Shown here: positions 16,059 to 25,005 of the stretch, one piece after another
Layout of the letters: the number at the start of each line of letters is the position of its first letter
Position numbering within the stretch: position 1 is the first letter of the stretch
Origin: Clostridia bacterium
GTDB taxonomy: Bacteria > Bacillota > Clostridia > Christensenellales > Borkfalkiaceae
NCBI GenBank assembly: GCA_017473605.1
Contig: JAFUKM010000010.1
Span: 1 to 64,000, forward strand
DNA: 64,000 nt
Direction of reading: 5' to 3'
Notes under the pieces: model-generated
The model's input: only the letters and a program-made list of their open reading frames with translations
The model's database searches: none
Told to the model about the DNA's origin: nothing
Position numbers and translations under genes: made by a program

Positions 16059-16087
16059 ATTATAGCACCTTTTCGATAAAAAAGCAA
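16059..16087 (-). promoter_or_regulatory. Promoter of holA
   Basis: TTGCTT (16087-16082) and TATAAT (16064-16059) on the minus strand have a 17-bp spacer and lie about 40 bp upstream of the holA start. Confidence 0.75.
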
Positions 16088-16101
16088 GAACTTACACGCT
16101 G

Positions 16102-17760
16102 TTATACGTTGGTAAAAACAAGCGAAACCGTACAAACCAGCGCGAACGCCAAAGATAACGCCGCTATCGCCTTTTTAGGCAAATTCCATTTACCGCAACA
16201 AAGCGTTGCCGAAGCATAATACGTACAAACGGCGACGGGCGAAACCGCAAGCGAAACGGTGGAAAACGTTACGTTTTCAAAAACCAAGAGCATTGCCGAC
16301 CAAACGGCGTTCGGAATAAATAAAACGAAAGCCCCGCAAAACGACGGCAATATACTAGCGACAACCACAAATGCAAGCAATACGGAAAACAAGGCGCTGA
16401 CGATAGGCACGAATATGCAGTTTAACAATAACGACCAAACGGACAGATATCCGAACGAGCAAATTTGTATAGGCGTCGTGGCAATTTGCGCGGCGAGCGT
16501 AACCGACGCAAAAGAAACGGTGGCGCGGACGATACGTTGCCACGTATTCAACGGGTGCGTATCTTCTTCCAACACGAACGGTTTACGTTCCTTACGCAAC
16601 ACGTTGTAACGGATAAAATCTCCCAAGCGGTACAATCCCTTGGATATCGGGCGCGCAAGCAATGCAATGCCGTAACAAGCGGCGAACGAGAGTTGAAAGC
16701 CGACGGTAAACAACGATACGGGAGATATCAACAATACGATAATCGCCGCGGCGGAAATCGTTTCCAAATTATCGTTACCTAAACCTGCGAGTTTTGAAAA
16801 GTACAACAATAAGCACATTACCGTGGCGCGAACGACGGAAGCGGAATATCCGCAAATACCGCCGTATAATAAAAGCACGGCAAACACGATAACAAAACGT
16901 ATGGTTTTTGCTGTACGTTTCAAACCCGTCTTTCCGATTAACCAAAGACAAAACGCATACAACGCGCCGACGTGTAACCCCGAAACGGCAAAAATATGCG
17001 CAATACCGCCTCGACGGACATTATCCAACAAGCCCTCTTCTATGCCGCTCGTATTGCCGATAAGCGTTGCTACCGTAACGGCGGCTGGCGTTTCGTCCAT
17101 ACCTGCGCACACTCTGTCTTCCAAAATCCCCCGTGTCGCTAAAAACAAATGAAAGTCCTTTCCGACAACTGCCGTTTCTTCTACGTACATTACGTATCTC
17201 ATATTTTCTTCCACGGCATACGCGCGAAAGCCGTAGTCCCCGAACGTTTGCGTTTTCGTCCGCAAATCTCCAAACAACAGCACTTCGTCCGAAAGGCTGG
17301 TTTCTTCATAGCAAGAAGCAGGTAAGTACGCCGTGAGTTTTCCGTCTTCTTGATTTCCGTCCACGGATAACGAATCCAACGTAAGCGCGTACGTTTCTCC
17401 GTCCGTTTCTTTGGCAATCACTCTGCCGCCAACGGTACGTTCTCCGTCGTACGAGCCGCCCGATTGAAAATCGTTGATTTGCGCAGAAAAACAAACCGCG
17501 CCGAGTATAAAAGAAAGCGCGAGCAACGCCAAAGATACCAATATTCGTTTCCATTGCGCAAGTGTAAAAGCGAGCACACATATAACGCCCGTTATCGGCA
17601 ACAGTATGCACGCATACCAAAGGGACAGCCCGTAAATCACGTGCAAATACGCGAAAATTATCCCGAAACATAAAAAGAGAGCGCAAAACAAAAGGGTACG
17701 GAAATTGATAATTCGCTTTCCCCCGTTTTCCCTTTCGTTTTGCGCCTGACTACTTTGCAT
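16102..17760 (-). CDS. comEC: ComEC/Rec2-type DNA uptake channel, lacking the metallo-beta-lactamase domain
   Basis: ComEC carries single-stranded DNA across the membrane in transformation. The 552-residue protein has two N-terminal helices, a DUF4131-like extracytoplasmic domain (about residues 90-195), and the Competence membrane domain with the signature HIFAVSGLHVGALY near 257-270. Many further helices run to the end. ComEC proteins usually end with a metallo-beta-lactamase-like domain of about 250 residues; none is present here, and the next gene starts after a holA promoter. Shorter ComEC proteins are known in several lineages. The start is 21 bp after the helicase gene, so they are likely co-transcribed. 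Confidence 0.9.
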   Translation of the reverse strand: MQSSQAQNERENGGKRIINFRTLLFCALFLCFGIIFAYLHVIYGLSLWYACILLPITGVICVLAFTLAQWKRILVSLALLALSFILGAVCFSAQINDFQSGGSYDGERTVGGRVIAKETDGETYALTLDSLSVDGNQEDGKLTAYLPASCYEETSLSDEVLLFGDLRTKTQTFGDYGFRAYAVEENMRYVMYVEETAVVGKDFHLFLATRGILEDRVCAGMDETPAAVTVATLIGNTSGIEEGLLDNVRRGGIAHIFAVSGLHVGALYAFCLWLIGKTGLKRTAKTIRFVIVFAVLLLYGGICGYSASVVRATVMCLLLYFSKLAGLGNDNLETISAAAIIVLLISPVSLFTVGFQLSFAACYGIALLARPISKGLYRLGDFIRYNVLRKERKPFVLEEDTHPLNTWQRIVRATVSFASVTLAAQIATTPIQICSFGYLSVWSLLLNCIFVPIVSALFSVLLAFVVVASILPSFCGAFVLFIPNAVWSAMLLVFENVTFSTVSLAVSPVAVCTYYASATLCCGKWNLPKKAIAALSLAFALVCTVSLVFTNV

Positions 17761-17781
17761 TTCTTCTTTTGTGAATAAGGC

Positions 17782-20700
17782 TTACGCCAAAGAAATTCTA
17801 TCCGAAACGGAACGTACGAATACGCCCTTTTCTTCGCCTAAACTTACACAGTCGTTTACATACGCCGCAAACTTTTCGCTCGGCTTGCTTATCCGTAACA
17901 CGTTCGCCGCAATAACTGCGATTTCGTCCATATACAACGCTACTTTATCTTCCAACGCACTGCGGACAATCGCCACTATTTCGTACGGCGTATAATCGTA
18001 TTCGTATTTGCGGAGCGGCTCGCCCGTTTCCACGCGATAGCGTTCAAACCCTACGCATTTGTCCGTTTTTCTGTAAAAATCCGCGCCGAGTACTCGTTCG
18101 TATTTGAACCCGCAAAGCGCAATCAACGCCTGCATACGCGCGTCCACTTTCGACCCGTATTTATAAATCCCCAAGCTCGTCAACGTACGGCGTACCAAGA
18201 ACTCGTAAGAAATCGGTTCTTCCGCCGCAACCACCGCCTTCAATCGAGCGATGATTTCCTTATCGTTCTCGCCCGACGTTACGTAATTCGCATTTTCCGT
18301 TTTTTGTTCGAGCACCGCCGCTTTATATGCTTTTTTCGCGCGGTTAAGCTCCGTCCCGCCTTTTTTATCCGCTCCCGTCAATTTATCCAAAACGTCTTTT
18401 ATCTTTTTGATTTCACGCTTGGGATTATTGTAATAGTTGACGGTGAATACGCGCATTACGTTCCAATTATTGCGTTTCAGCGTTTGAATTTGCAATACGT
18501 TTCTATCTTTAACAGAGAAACGGTTGGGCGTATCGCACATAATCGCCAAGATAAAACGCTGTCTATTTTTCGGGTCTACAACCGCCGCGTCGATTTTGAA
18601 TCCAGACGCACCCACGTCGTAACGGCACTCGTATCCGTAAGATGAGAGTTCTTTTGCAATATATTTACCGATGCCCGTTTTTTGTCCTGTCAAATCGGCG
18701 GAAGAAATCGCCAAATTCGTCCTGCCTTTTTCCGCAAAATCAAGGAACGCTTTTAAGCCCGCAACGCCCTTGGAGTTGGTTTTTGACAAGTCTATCATTG
18801 CACCCGTCATCGATGAAAATACCACCATCTCCTCCCTTGCGCGGGATACGGCGACGTTTAATCTTCGCCAGCCGCCCGCTTGGTTTAAAGGACCGAAATT
18901 TAAGGATATTCTTCCCAATCTGTCCGGACCGTAGCAAACGGAGAACAAAATGACGTCGCGTTCGTCCCCCTGTACGTTTTCAAGATTTTTCACGAACAGC
19001 GGTTCTTCTCTGTCGTATGCTTCTCTTTCCAACCGCTTTTCCGCGATTACGGACGCAAGCTTCCGTTCAATATAGTCCTTTTGTACACTGCTGAACGTAA
19101 CGATACCGATACTCGATTTTTGCAATTTCGTATCGCTCAAACGACGGACGACTTCTTCGACAAGCGCGTCGCCTTCCGCTTTATTTTTCTTCGTAAAGCC
19201 CCTATCGTACGTACCGTCCTCCACGAACTCGAACCGTACCTTGCTGCTTAACGCGTCGGGCGAAGGGAAGGTACACAGCCTGTTTTCATAATACATTACG
19301 TTGGAGAACGCTATCAAGCTTTCGTGTTTACTGCGATAGTGCCACGTCAAATGGCGTTGCGGCATATTGATTGCCAAGCAATCGTCCAACACGCTTTCCA
19401 TATCTTCATTTTCCAAATTGTCTTCGTCCACGTACGTCGTTTGGAAGAAACTCGTCGGGGGAAGTTGGCGAGGGTCGCCCACTACGATTGCCGCTTTACC
19501 ACGCGCCAACGAACAAATCGCTTCCGCCGTCGGGATTTGCGAGGCTTCGTCGAATATTACCAAATCGAACAACCCGTTTTGCGGTTGCAAATACTGTGAT
19601 ACGGTAATCGGACTCATCAACATACAGGGCGCAACCGCGCCGAGCAACTCGGGGATTTCTTCAAACAATTTCCGAAGCCCCATACCGCGCAAATTGGATT
19701 TCGCCAAACGGTTGAAATTCGCCACTTCGATACTCAAACTGCCTTCCGTCGACTGCGTAGGCAATCGGGAAATGAGCTTGGCGCGAATCGCTTCTTTTGT
19801 CATACGCGAGAATTCTTCCATCGTAAGACGTAAGCTTTCCGCTTTTTCTTCGCAAACCGCAGCGGAGAACTGCGCCAATACGGGGTCGAGCGGAATATTC
19901 GTTTGTAAGAAGTTTTTGTAAATATTCTTTTCGAAACTGTCTACGATATTTTCGCCCGTAACAAAACCGCTTTCCAGCGCGTCGGTAATGAACGTAAGCC
20001 CCGCTTCGTCCAACGCGCTCGCCGTCTTTTTATACATACACCAAGGCGCCAACATATCGATATTTTCAATCAACGAACCCGCCTTGGACGTGTAGTATTC
20101 CAAAACGTCTTCTTCGGGGATTTTCGATTTACTGCCATTTGTCGCCGCAAGGAAACTCTCTTCCGCTTTGCGGAAACTGTCAATCGAATAGATAAGCCCG
20201 TCCAGCACGGGGGCGGAATAACCGCTTGCCGCGCGAATACACATACTGTTAAAGCTGTCGGGGTTGTAATCCATAAACACGGTGGCACAAGCTTCGTGCA
20301 AAGCGTACAAATCTTTTAAGAAATTTTTACGCGCGTCGAAAAAATCCACTCTGCCGAACGCAAAAGTGAAATATTGCGAAAGATTGGTGGAGCTGCGGAT
20401 ACGCCACATCGCTTCGTGAATCGCATACAACGTTTCCAAATCGCTTACAAGTTCTTCCCCCGCGCTTTCCGCAATCGCCGCTTTCGAAAGCTTTTTCACG
20501 ATAGCCCGTACCGTCCTATCGTTTTCGTAGTCGCCTTTGCCTTCGTCCAACCATTTTCCAAGCTGTTTATATTCGCCCGATATATCTACGAGTTTTTTAT
20601 AACGCTTAAAATATTTTTCCAAACACGCGTCCAAACGGCGGTTGGCGTTAAAGAACGTGAAAAATTCTTCTTCGTCCGTTTTGAAATATTTATTAAAGCC

Positions 20701-23436
20701 GCCGCTTTGCAAACGCTTTGCGATTTCATAAAGCGCGTCCAATTTTTTGCGCGTCATCGTACTGACGTTTTGACGGTATAATTCCAAAAACAACGCCACG
20801 TAGTTTTTTAAGTGCTTGATTTCCGCAATCACCACTTCGCTGGCGCAATATACGTGGTCGCGTACGACGGGCGTATACTCGGTTAAATAAACGTTCGCAA
20901 AGGGCGAATTATGCACGCCGCCGCACTCTTTCGCGGCTGCCGCCGCTTCTATCATCATACGCTCGTATGCGTCGATTTTTTCCTTGGTTAAGCCGTCGTA
21001 AAAACTACTCTCGATATTCATAATATCAGGCGCGGATTTATTTTTCAAACACACCAAAAGCGCCTCGTATATCGATAAACCCAAACGGCGCTTTTTATGC
21101 AACGCAATAAGCGGCGCGGACAAATCTTCACGGAGTTGTGCTATCGAGCGGGATTTTTCCGAAAGACGTACCTTTTCCGTTTCCCCCGCCAAAGAAAGGG
21201 TAGACGTGAGTTTTTGCAATACGTCCGATTTATTCGTTTTGTTTGAGTGCAACTCCAAACAAAAATCGCCCAAACCAAGACTATCCAAACGCTTTTTGAC
21301 GACGGACAGCGCCGCTTGCTTCTCCGCAACGAAAAGAACCCGCTTTCCGTCGTTTAAGGCGTTGGCGATAATGTTGGTAATCGTTTGCGATTTACCCGTT
21401 CCCGGAGGACCGTGCAAAACGAAGCTCTTACCCGTTTGAGAAAGGGCAATCGCTTCCCATTGGGAAGAATCGGCAGGTAGCGGCGTAAGCGTCGCTTCCG
21501 GTTTTGCCTCGTCTTCCTTTAAGCGTTCGTCCCCACCGCCGAAAGTTACGGCGTTTTTCAAAAATGCGGATACGAGTTCGTTTTTGGAAAACTCGCCTAT
21601 ATTTTGACGAAGGTCGTACCACATTTGATATCTCGCAAAGGAAAACGCCGCAAGGTAAGCGTCGTCGTACACTTCCCACTTGCGCATATTCATCGTTTCC
21701 ATACGCACCATCGCAAGGATTTCGGAAATTTTCAGTCCGTGCGTAGCTCCTTCCAAGCCGCGCATATCGATATTGTATTCCTGTTTCAAATATTCGAGCA
21801 ACGTAGAGTTGACGGATACTTCGTCCCCGTCAAGCGATACCGCGTAGCCTGCGCCGCCCTTGCTCTTTTTCAGCGTAACCGGTTGCAAAACGAGCGGCGC
21901 GTAATGTTCCGCTCCGTCTTCACGGGCATACCAACGCAAAAATCCGAGCGCAATATACAAAATTTTCGTGCCGGATTCTTCGTATGCCTCCTTATTTTTA
22001 CGCATCAATCTACCGACGGTCTCCGTCAACGTACTATCGTCCGCGTAGCTTCTTAAAATCCCCGATTTCGTTTCGATAGAGATAAGCTCGCGCAATTTCC
22101 CGATTTCTTTGGATACGCCGAATTTCACACCCTTTTTTGCGATTTCCGCGCCTTCGCGCGTTGCCCCCGCCAGGAGTGTGTCGCCGTTTTGGGAAAGCGA
22201 GTCCAAAAACTCGTCCAAATCGGCGGCGCAAAGATGCGCCACGCCTTTGGTGGGCGAAAAATTAAGGAGCGTGTTTTTCATTGACAAATCGAGCAAACGG
22301 CGTTCCCACTGCTTGTCCTTTGTTTGGTCTTTGGTAAGTTTCAAGCTTTGCGTATACGTTAAATCGGTGGGCAAAGCATCGGGAGAAGCCGCCGTTTCGG
22401 AAAGCAGCTCGTACCCTTTCAACGTTCTTGCACGCATTGGCAACGGCAAAACGTTCGATATTCGGCAACGACGAATATCCACATACCGCTCGAAATACCG
22501 TCCGTCCGCAAGCTTTTGTCTGAAATGCGATTCCGACGTGGTATACGCCGCGTTTTTATCCGCAAACAAGTCTTCCACGTCAAAACAACTGACGTTGTTA
22601 ATACCGTCCGATACGTAAGCGTTTAATCTTACGGTATCGTCGGAAACCGTGTCCATAAAACAACTGTCGTACAGCCATACGCCGCACGTAATTTCTTTAT
22701 CGCCCAACACAAGCAAGGGGTGTAAACCCAAATGTTCCAAGCAAGCGCAGGTAAACAGCGCAAGCTCTAACGCGCTCGCCTTTTTTTCAGATAAAATTTT
22801 TACGCCCGCGCCTGCTTCTACGGGCATAGCAATATCCGCTTGTTTTCGCGTAATCGAAAGACGGCGTATAGACGCGTATACCGCAGCTACCATACGTCTT
22901 ACCGCGTTTTTGTCGTTACCAACGTATCCGCCCGTTTCAAAATCGACGTTCCACTTCCGCATTTGTTCCATAGCGTCCGCGCGGATTTTTGCGCAGTCGC
23001 CAAGACGCGGACGCACGAACGAAGCCAAAAGCTCGATATCCCCGTCCGTACCTTGCCAATAATCGAACGGAAGCGTCGAAATCGTCCACTCCGCCGTGGC
23101 AACCACTTTTTTATCCTTTTTAAGCGTCGCCGTGATTTTTTCTTGCTTGATTTCTTCTATGCTCGAAAAATACAACGGCGAAAGCACGTTCTCCGTTTCC
23201 ACGTTAACGACGCTTTCAAATGGAATTTCTTCAAACGTCTTTTCGTAGGGTAACAGCATTCCGTTTTCGTTTTCCAACGTCAACGTAAGATTTTGTACCG
23301 CCTCGTCCGCCCCGTTGCAAATTTGCAACGTCGGAAACAATTTTCTTTGCGTAAAATAATCCGCATACGAAACGTACTTCGCCATATCCCCGCGAAGCTG
23401 TAACCACTCTTCCCATTTTTTTGCTTTTTGTGCCAT
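17782..23436 (-). CDS. Giant DUF4011 / superfamily 1 helicase / Vsr-like nuclease protein
   Basis: The 1,884-residue protein has the layout DUF4011 (about residues 375-430, RRLLDLSMKNTLLNFSP), Walker A HGPPGTGKS near 675, Walker B DLVIFDEASQIP near 1296, and SF1 motifs through RRLNVAVSRAREEMVVF near 1545. A Vsr/MTES_1575-like endonuclease region (about 1590-1695) and a DUF3320-type end (from about 1735) follow. Proteins with this order are widespread, and from memory some have been reported as single-gene antiphage candidates. In the nuclease region the usual IECDG pattern reads IMCDT, so the metal-binding Glu may be lost. It has its own consensus-like promoter and sits in a housekeeping context beside comEC, so a general DNA-processing role is also possible. 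Confidence 0.85.
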   Translation of the reverse strand: MAQKAKKWEEWLQLRGDMAKYVSYADYFTQRKLFPTLQICNGADEAVQNLTLTLENENGMLLPYEKTFEEIPFESVVNVETENVLSPLYFSSIEEIKQEKITATLKKDKKVVATAEWTISTLPFDYWQGTDGDIELLASFVRPRLGDCAKIRADAMEQMRKWNVDFETGGYVGNDKNAVRRMVAAVYASIRRLSITRKQADIAMPVEAGAGVKILSEKKASALELALFTCACLEHLGLHPLLVLGDKEITCGVWLYDSCFMDTVSDDTVRLNAYVSDGINNVSCFDVEDLFADKNAAYTTSESHFRQKLADGRYFERYVDIRRCRISNVLPLPMRARTLKGYELLSETAASPDALPTDLTYTQSLKLTKDQTKDKQWERRLLDLSMKNTLLNFSPTKGVAHLCAADLDEFLDSLSQNGDTLLAGATREGAEIAKKGVKFGVSKEIGKLRELISIETKSGILRSYADDSTLTETVGRLMRKNKEAYEESGTKILYIALGFLRWYAREDGAEHYAPLVLQPVTLKKSKGGAGYAVSLDGDEVSVNSTLLEYLKQEYNIDMRGLEGATHGLKISEILAMVRMETMNMRKWEVYDDAYLAAFSFARYQMWYDLRQNIGEFSKNELVSAFLKNAVTFGGGDERLKEDEAKPEATLTPLPADSSQWEAIALSQTGKSFVLHGPPGTGKSQTITNIIANALNDGKRVLFVAEKQAALSVVKKRLDSLGLGDFCLELHSNKTNKSDVLQKLTSTLSLAGETEKVRLSEKSRSIAQLREDLSAPLIALHKKRRLGLSIYEALLVCLKNKSAPDIMNIESSFYDGLTKEKIDAYERMMIEAAAAAKECGGVHNSPFANVYLTEYTPVVRDHVYCASEVVIAEIKHLKNYVALFLELYRQNVSTMTRKKLDALYEIAKRLQSGGFNKYFKTDEEEFFTFFNANRRLDACLEKYFKRYKKLVDISGEYKQLGKWLDEGKGDYENDRTVRAIVKKLSKAAIAESAGEELVSDLETLYAIHEAMWRIRSSTNLSQYFTFAFGRVDFFDARKNFLKDLYALHEACATVFMDYNPDSFNSMCIRAASGYSAPVLDGLIYSIDSFRKAEESFLAATNGSKSKIPEEDVLEYYTSKAGSLIENIDMLAPWCMYKKTASALDEAGLTFITDALESGFVTGENIVDSFEKNIYKNFLQTNIPLDPVLAQFSAAVCEEKAESLRLTMEEFSRMTKEAIRAKLISRLPTQSTEGSLSIEVANFNRLAKSNLRGMGLRKLFEEIPELLGAVAPCMLMSPITVSQYLQPQNGLFDLVIFDEASQIPTAEAICSLARGKAAIVVGDPRQLPPTSFFQTTYVDEDNLENEDMESVLDDCLAINMPQRHLTWHYRSKHESLIAFSNVMYYENRLCTFPSPDALSSKVRFEFVEDGTYDRGFTKKNKAEGDALVEEVVRRLSDTKLQKSSIGIVTFSSVQKDYIERKLASVIAEKRLEREAYDREEPLFVKNLENVQGDERDVILFSVCYGPDRLGRISLNFGPLNQAGGWRRLNVAVSRAREEMVVFSSMTGAMIDLSKTNSKGVAGLKAFLDFAEKGRTNLAISSADLTGQKTGIGKYIAKELSSYGYECRYDVGASGFKIDAAVVDPKNRQRFILAIMCDTPNRFSVKDRNVLQIQTLKRNNWNVMRVFTVNYYNNPKREIKKIKDVLDKLTGADKKGGTELNRAKKAYKAAVLEQKTENANYVTSGENDKEIIARLKAVVAAEEPISYEFLVRRTLTSLGIYKYGSKVDARMQALIALCGFKYERVLGADFYRKTDKCVGFERYRVETGEPLRKYEYDYTPYEIVAIVRSALEDKVALYMDEIAVIAANVLRISKPSEKFAAYVNDCVSLGEEKGVFVRSVSDRISLA

Positions 23437-23498
23437 ATATCCACCCTATGCGTATAGCTTAAAGAGCAATTACGCATAATAACGCATTATTCCCTTTT

Positions 23499-23527
23499 AT
23501 TATACACCTAATTGCAAAAAAAATCAA
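23499..23527 (-). promoter_or_regulatory. Promoter of the giant helicase gene
   Basis: On the minus strand TTGATT (23527-23522) and TATAAT (23504-23499) are spaced by 17 bp, about 60 bp before ATG 23436. Confidence 0.8.
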
Positions 23528-23566
23528 CATTGCAAACGAATCTTTCCAGCGATTTTTTTACAAAGT

Positions 23567-23599
23567 AAAAAAAGTTTCGGCTTTTCGCCAAAACTTTTT
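23567..23599 (-). terminator. Terminator of the rimP-nrnA operon
   Basis: On the minus strand AAAAAGTTTTGGC pairs with GCCGAAACTTTTTTT around a short loop, followed by the T-run. It lies 3 bp after the nrnA stop. Confidence 0.8.
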
Positions 23600-23601
23600 C
23601 T

Positions 23602-24567
23602 TTAATCTTCCAAATATTGCGACACGGCATACGAGAGCCTATCGACGACGTCTTCTAAATCGCCAAAGAGCATACATCCCGCCGCGCGAACGTGTCCGCC
23701 GCCGCCAAACGTTGCGGCTATCTTATTGACGTCCGCATACGTTTTCGAGCGCAAGGAAATTTTATACTGACGGTAGTTCACTTCCATTACCGACGCCGCC
23801 ACTTCCACCGTATCCACGTTCAAGGGGAAATCGACAAAGCCTTCCGTCATACCGTTATCCGCGCCACATTTTTTCATCGACTCGCGCGTAATCGTAATCA
23901 AAGCAAATCTATCGTTGAAGAAGAAGCGCATACCGCTCATCGTCATGGCATACAACGCCGCGCGCGCTTTGGGTTGCTTTTTGAAAAGATTGTAATTGTA
24001 ATAACGGATATCCGCGCCCGCTGCCACCAATTTTGCCGCGAGCAAAAGCGTCTCTTCGTGGACGTCGTCGTGAGAAAAGTTCCCCGAATCGGTGAGCAGC
24101 CCTATCAGCAAATATTCCGCCGTCGTCTTATCAATCGGCGCACCCAGGTATTCGATGAGAAGCGCAACGTTCATACAGTTCGCCGCGCATTCTCTTACGT
24201 AATTGAATTTTGCGTATTTGGTATTGGAAATATGATGGTCTACGTTTACCGTGTCAATTTTTCGCTTTGCTTTCGTAAACTCGTCCGCAAGCGCGCCCAA
24301 ACGCTGTTCGTCGCTGCAATCGAGCGTTACGAGTAAATCGTATTCCTTTTCGGGTTTCTTCTTTACTTTATCCAAACCGTTGATAAAAAGCAGGTTGGAC
24401 GGCAAATCCGTTTCTATGCATACTTCGTTGGCTATCCCCAAAAAATCGAGTGCGCAAGAAAGCGAAAGCGCGCTGCCGAGCGCATCGCCGTCGGGACGCA
24501 TATGCGCAAATATCGCCACCTGTTTCGCCTTTTTCAATCTGTTTGCTATTTGTTGTAACGTTTCCAT
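23602..24567 (-). CDS. nrnA: DHH-family oligoribonuclease / pAp phosphatase (NrnA-like)
   Basis: NrnA degrades nano-RNAs and hydrolyses 3'-phosphoadenosine 5'-phosphate. The 321-residue protein has motif I (FAHMRPDGDALGS, about residues 19-31), motif II (TLDCSD), the DHH motif (VNVDHHISN) and the DHHA1 C-terminal glycine-rich motif (GGGGHVRAAG). This gene is a regular member of the infB-rbfA cluster, here last in the operon. A related member of the family could instead act on cyclic dinucleotide products (pApA), which would connect to cdaA; the sequence does not decide that. Confidence 0.93.
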   Translation of the reverse strand: METLQQIANRLKKAKQVAIFAHMRPDGDALGSALSLSCALDFLGIANEVCIETDLPSNLLFINGLDKVKKKPEKEYDLLVTLDCSDEQRLGALADEFTKAKRKIDTVNVDHHISNTKYAKFNYVRECAANCMNVALLIEYLGAPIDKTTAEYLLIGLLTDSGNFSHDDVHEETLLLAAKLVAAGADIRYYNYNLFKKQPKARAALYAMTMSGMRFFFNDRFALITITRESMKKCGADNGMTEGFVDFPLNVDTVEVAASVMEVNYRQYKISLRSKTYADVNKIAATFGGGGHVRAAGCMLFGDLEDVVDRLSYAVSQYLED

Positions 24568-24627
24568 AAGTGTATCCTTATTCTCAATGAAAAACGCAAC
24601 GTGGCTATGGCACGGTGCGCATTTTCT

Positions 24628-25005
24628 TTACTCTTTCTCGTCCGTTTCGGGCGTAGAGTAGGTAATCTTCTTAAACAGCTCGTCCATCTTCGCGCCGTAC
24701 GTCATACTGCCGTCCATACGGAACGTGAGCGCGGGTACGGTACGCATACGCATCACCCCTGCAAGCTCGCGACGGATAAATCCGGCGCTTTCTTGCAAAA
24801 GCGCAAAAGAGCGCTTGGTTTCCGTTTCGTTCGTGCCGTAAATGCTCACGTAGACGTACGCCGTTTTCAAATCGGGTGCAACGTCCACTTCCGTAACCGA
24901 AATAAGTCCTTTTAAATCCGGTTTACGGTCCTTTACCTTACGTAAAATTTCGCTGATTTCTTTTTGGTATTCGCCGTTTAATCTCGACGTTCTCGATACT
25001 TTCAT
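24628..25005 (-). CDS. rbfA: Ribosome-binding factor A
   Basis: RbfA is a KH-fold factor for late 30S maturation. The 125-residue protein starts at ATG 25005 (MKVSRTSRLNGEYQKEIS), overlapping the infB stop as TAATG. It shows the family body (LISVTEVDVAPDLKTAYVYVSIYG; RTVPALTFRMDGSM). A longer reading frame exists but lies inside infB. It is translationally coupled to infB. Confidence 0.95.
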   Translation of the reverse strand: MKVSRTSRLNGEYQKEISEILRKVKDRKPDLKGLISVTEVDVAPDLKTAYVYVSIYGTNETETKRSFALLQESAGFIRRELAGVMRMRTVPALTFRMDGSMTYGAKMDELFKKITYSTPETDEKE

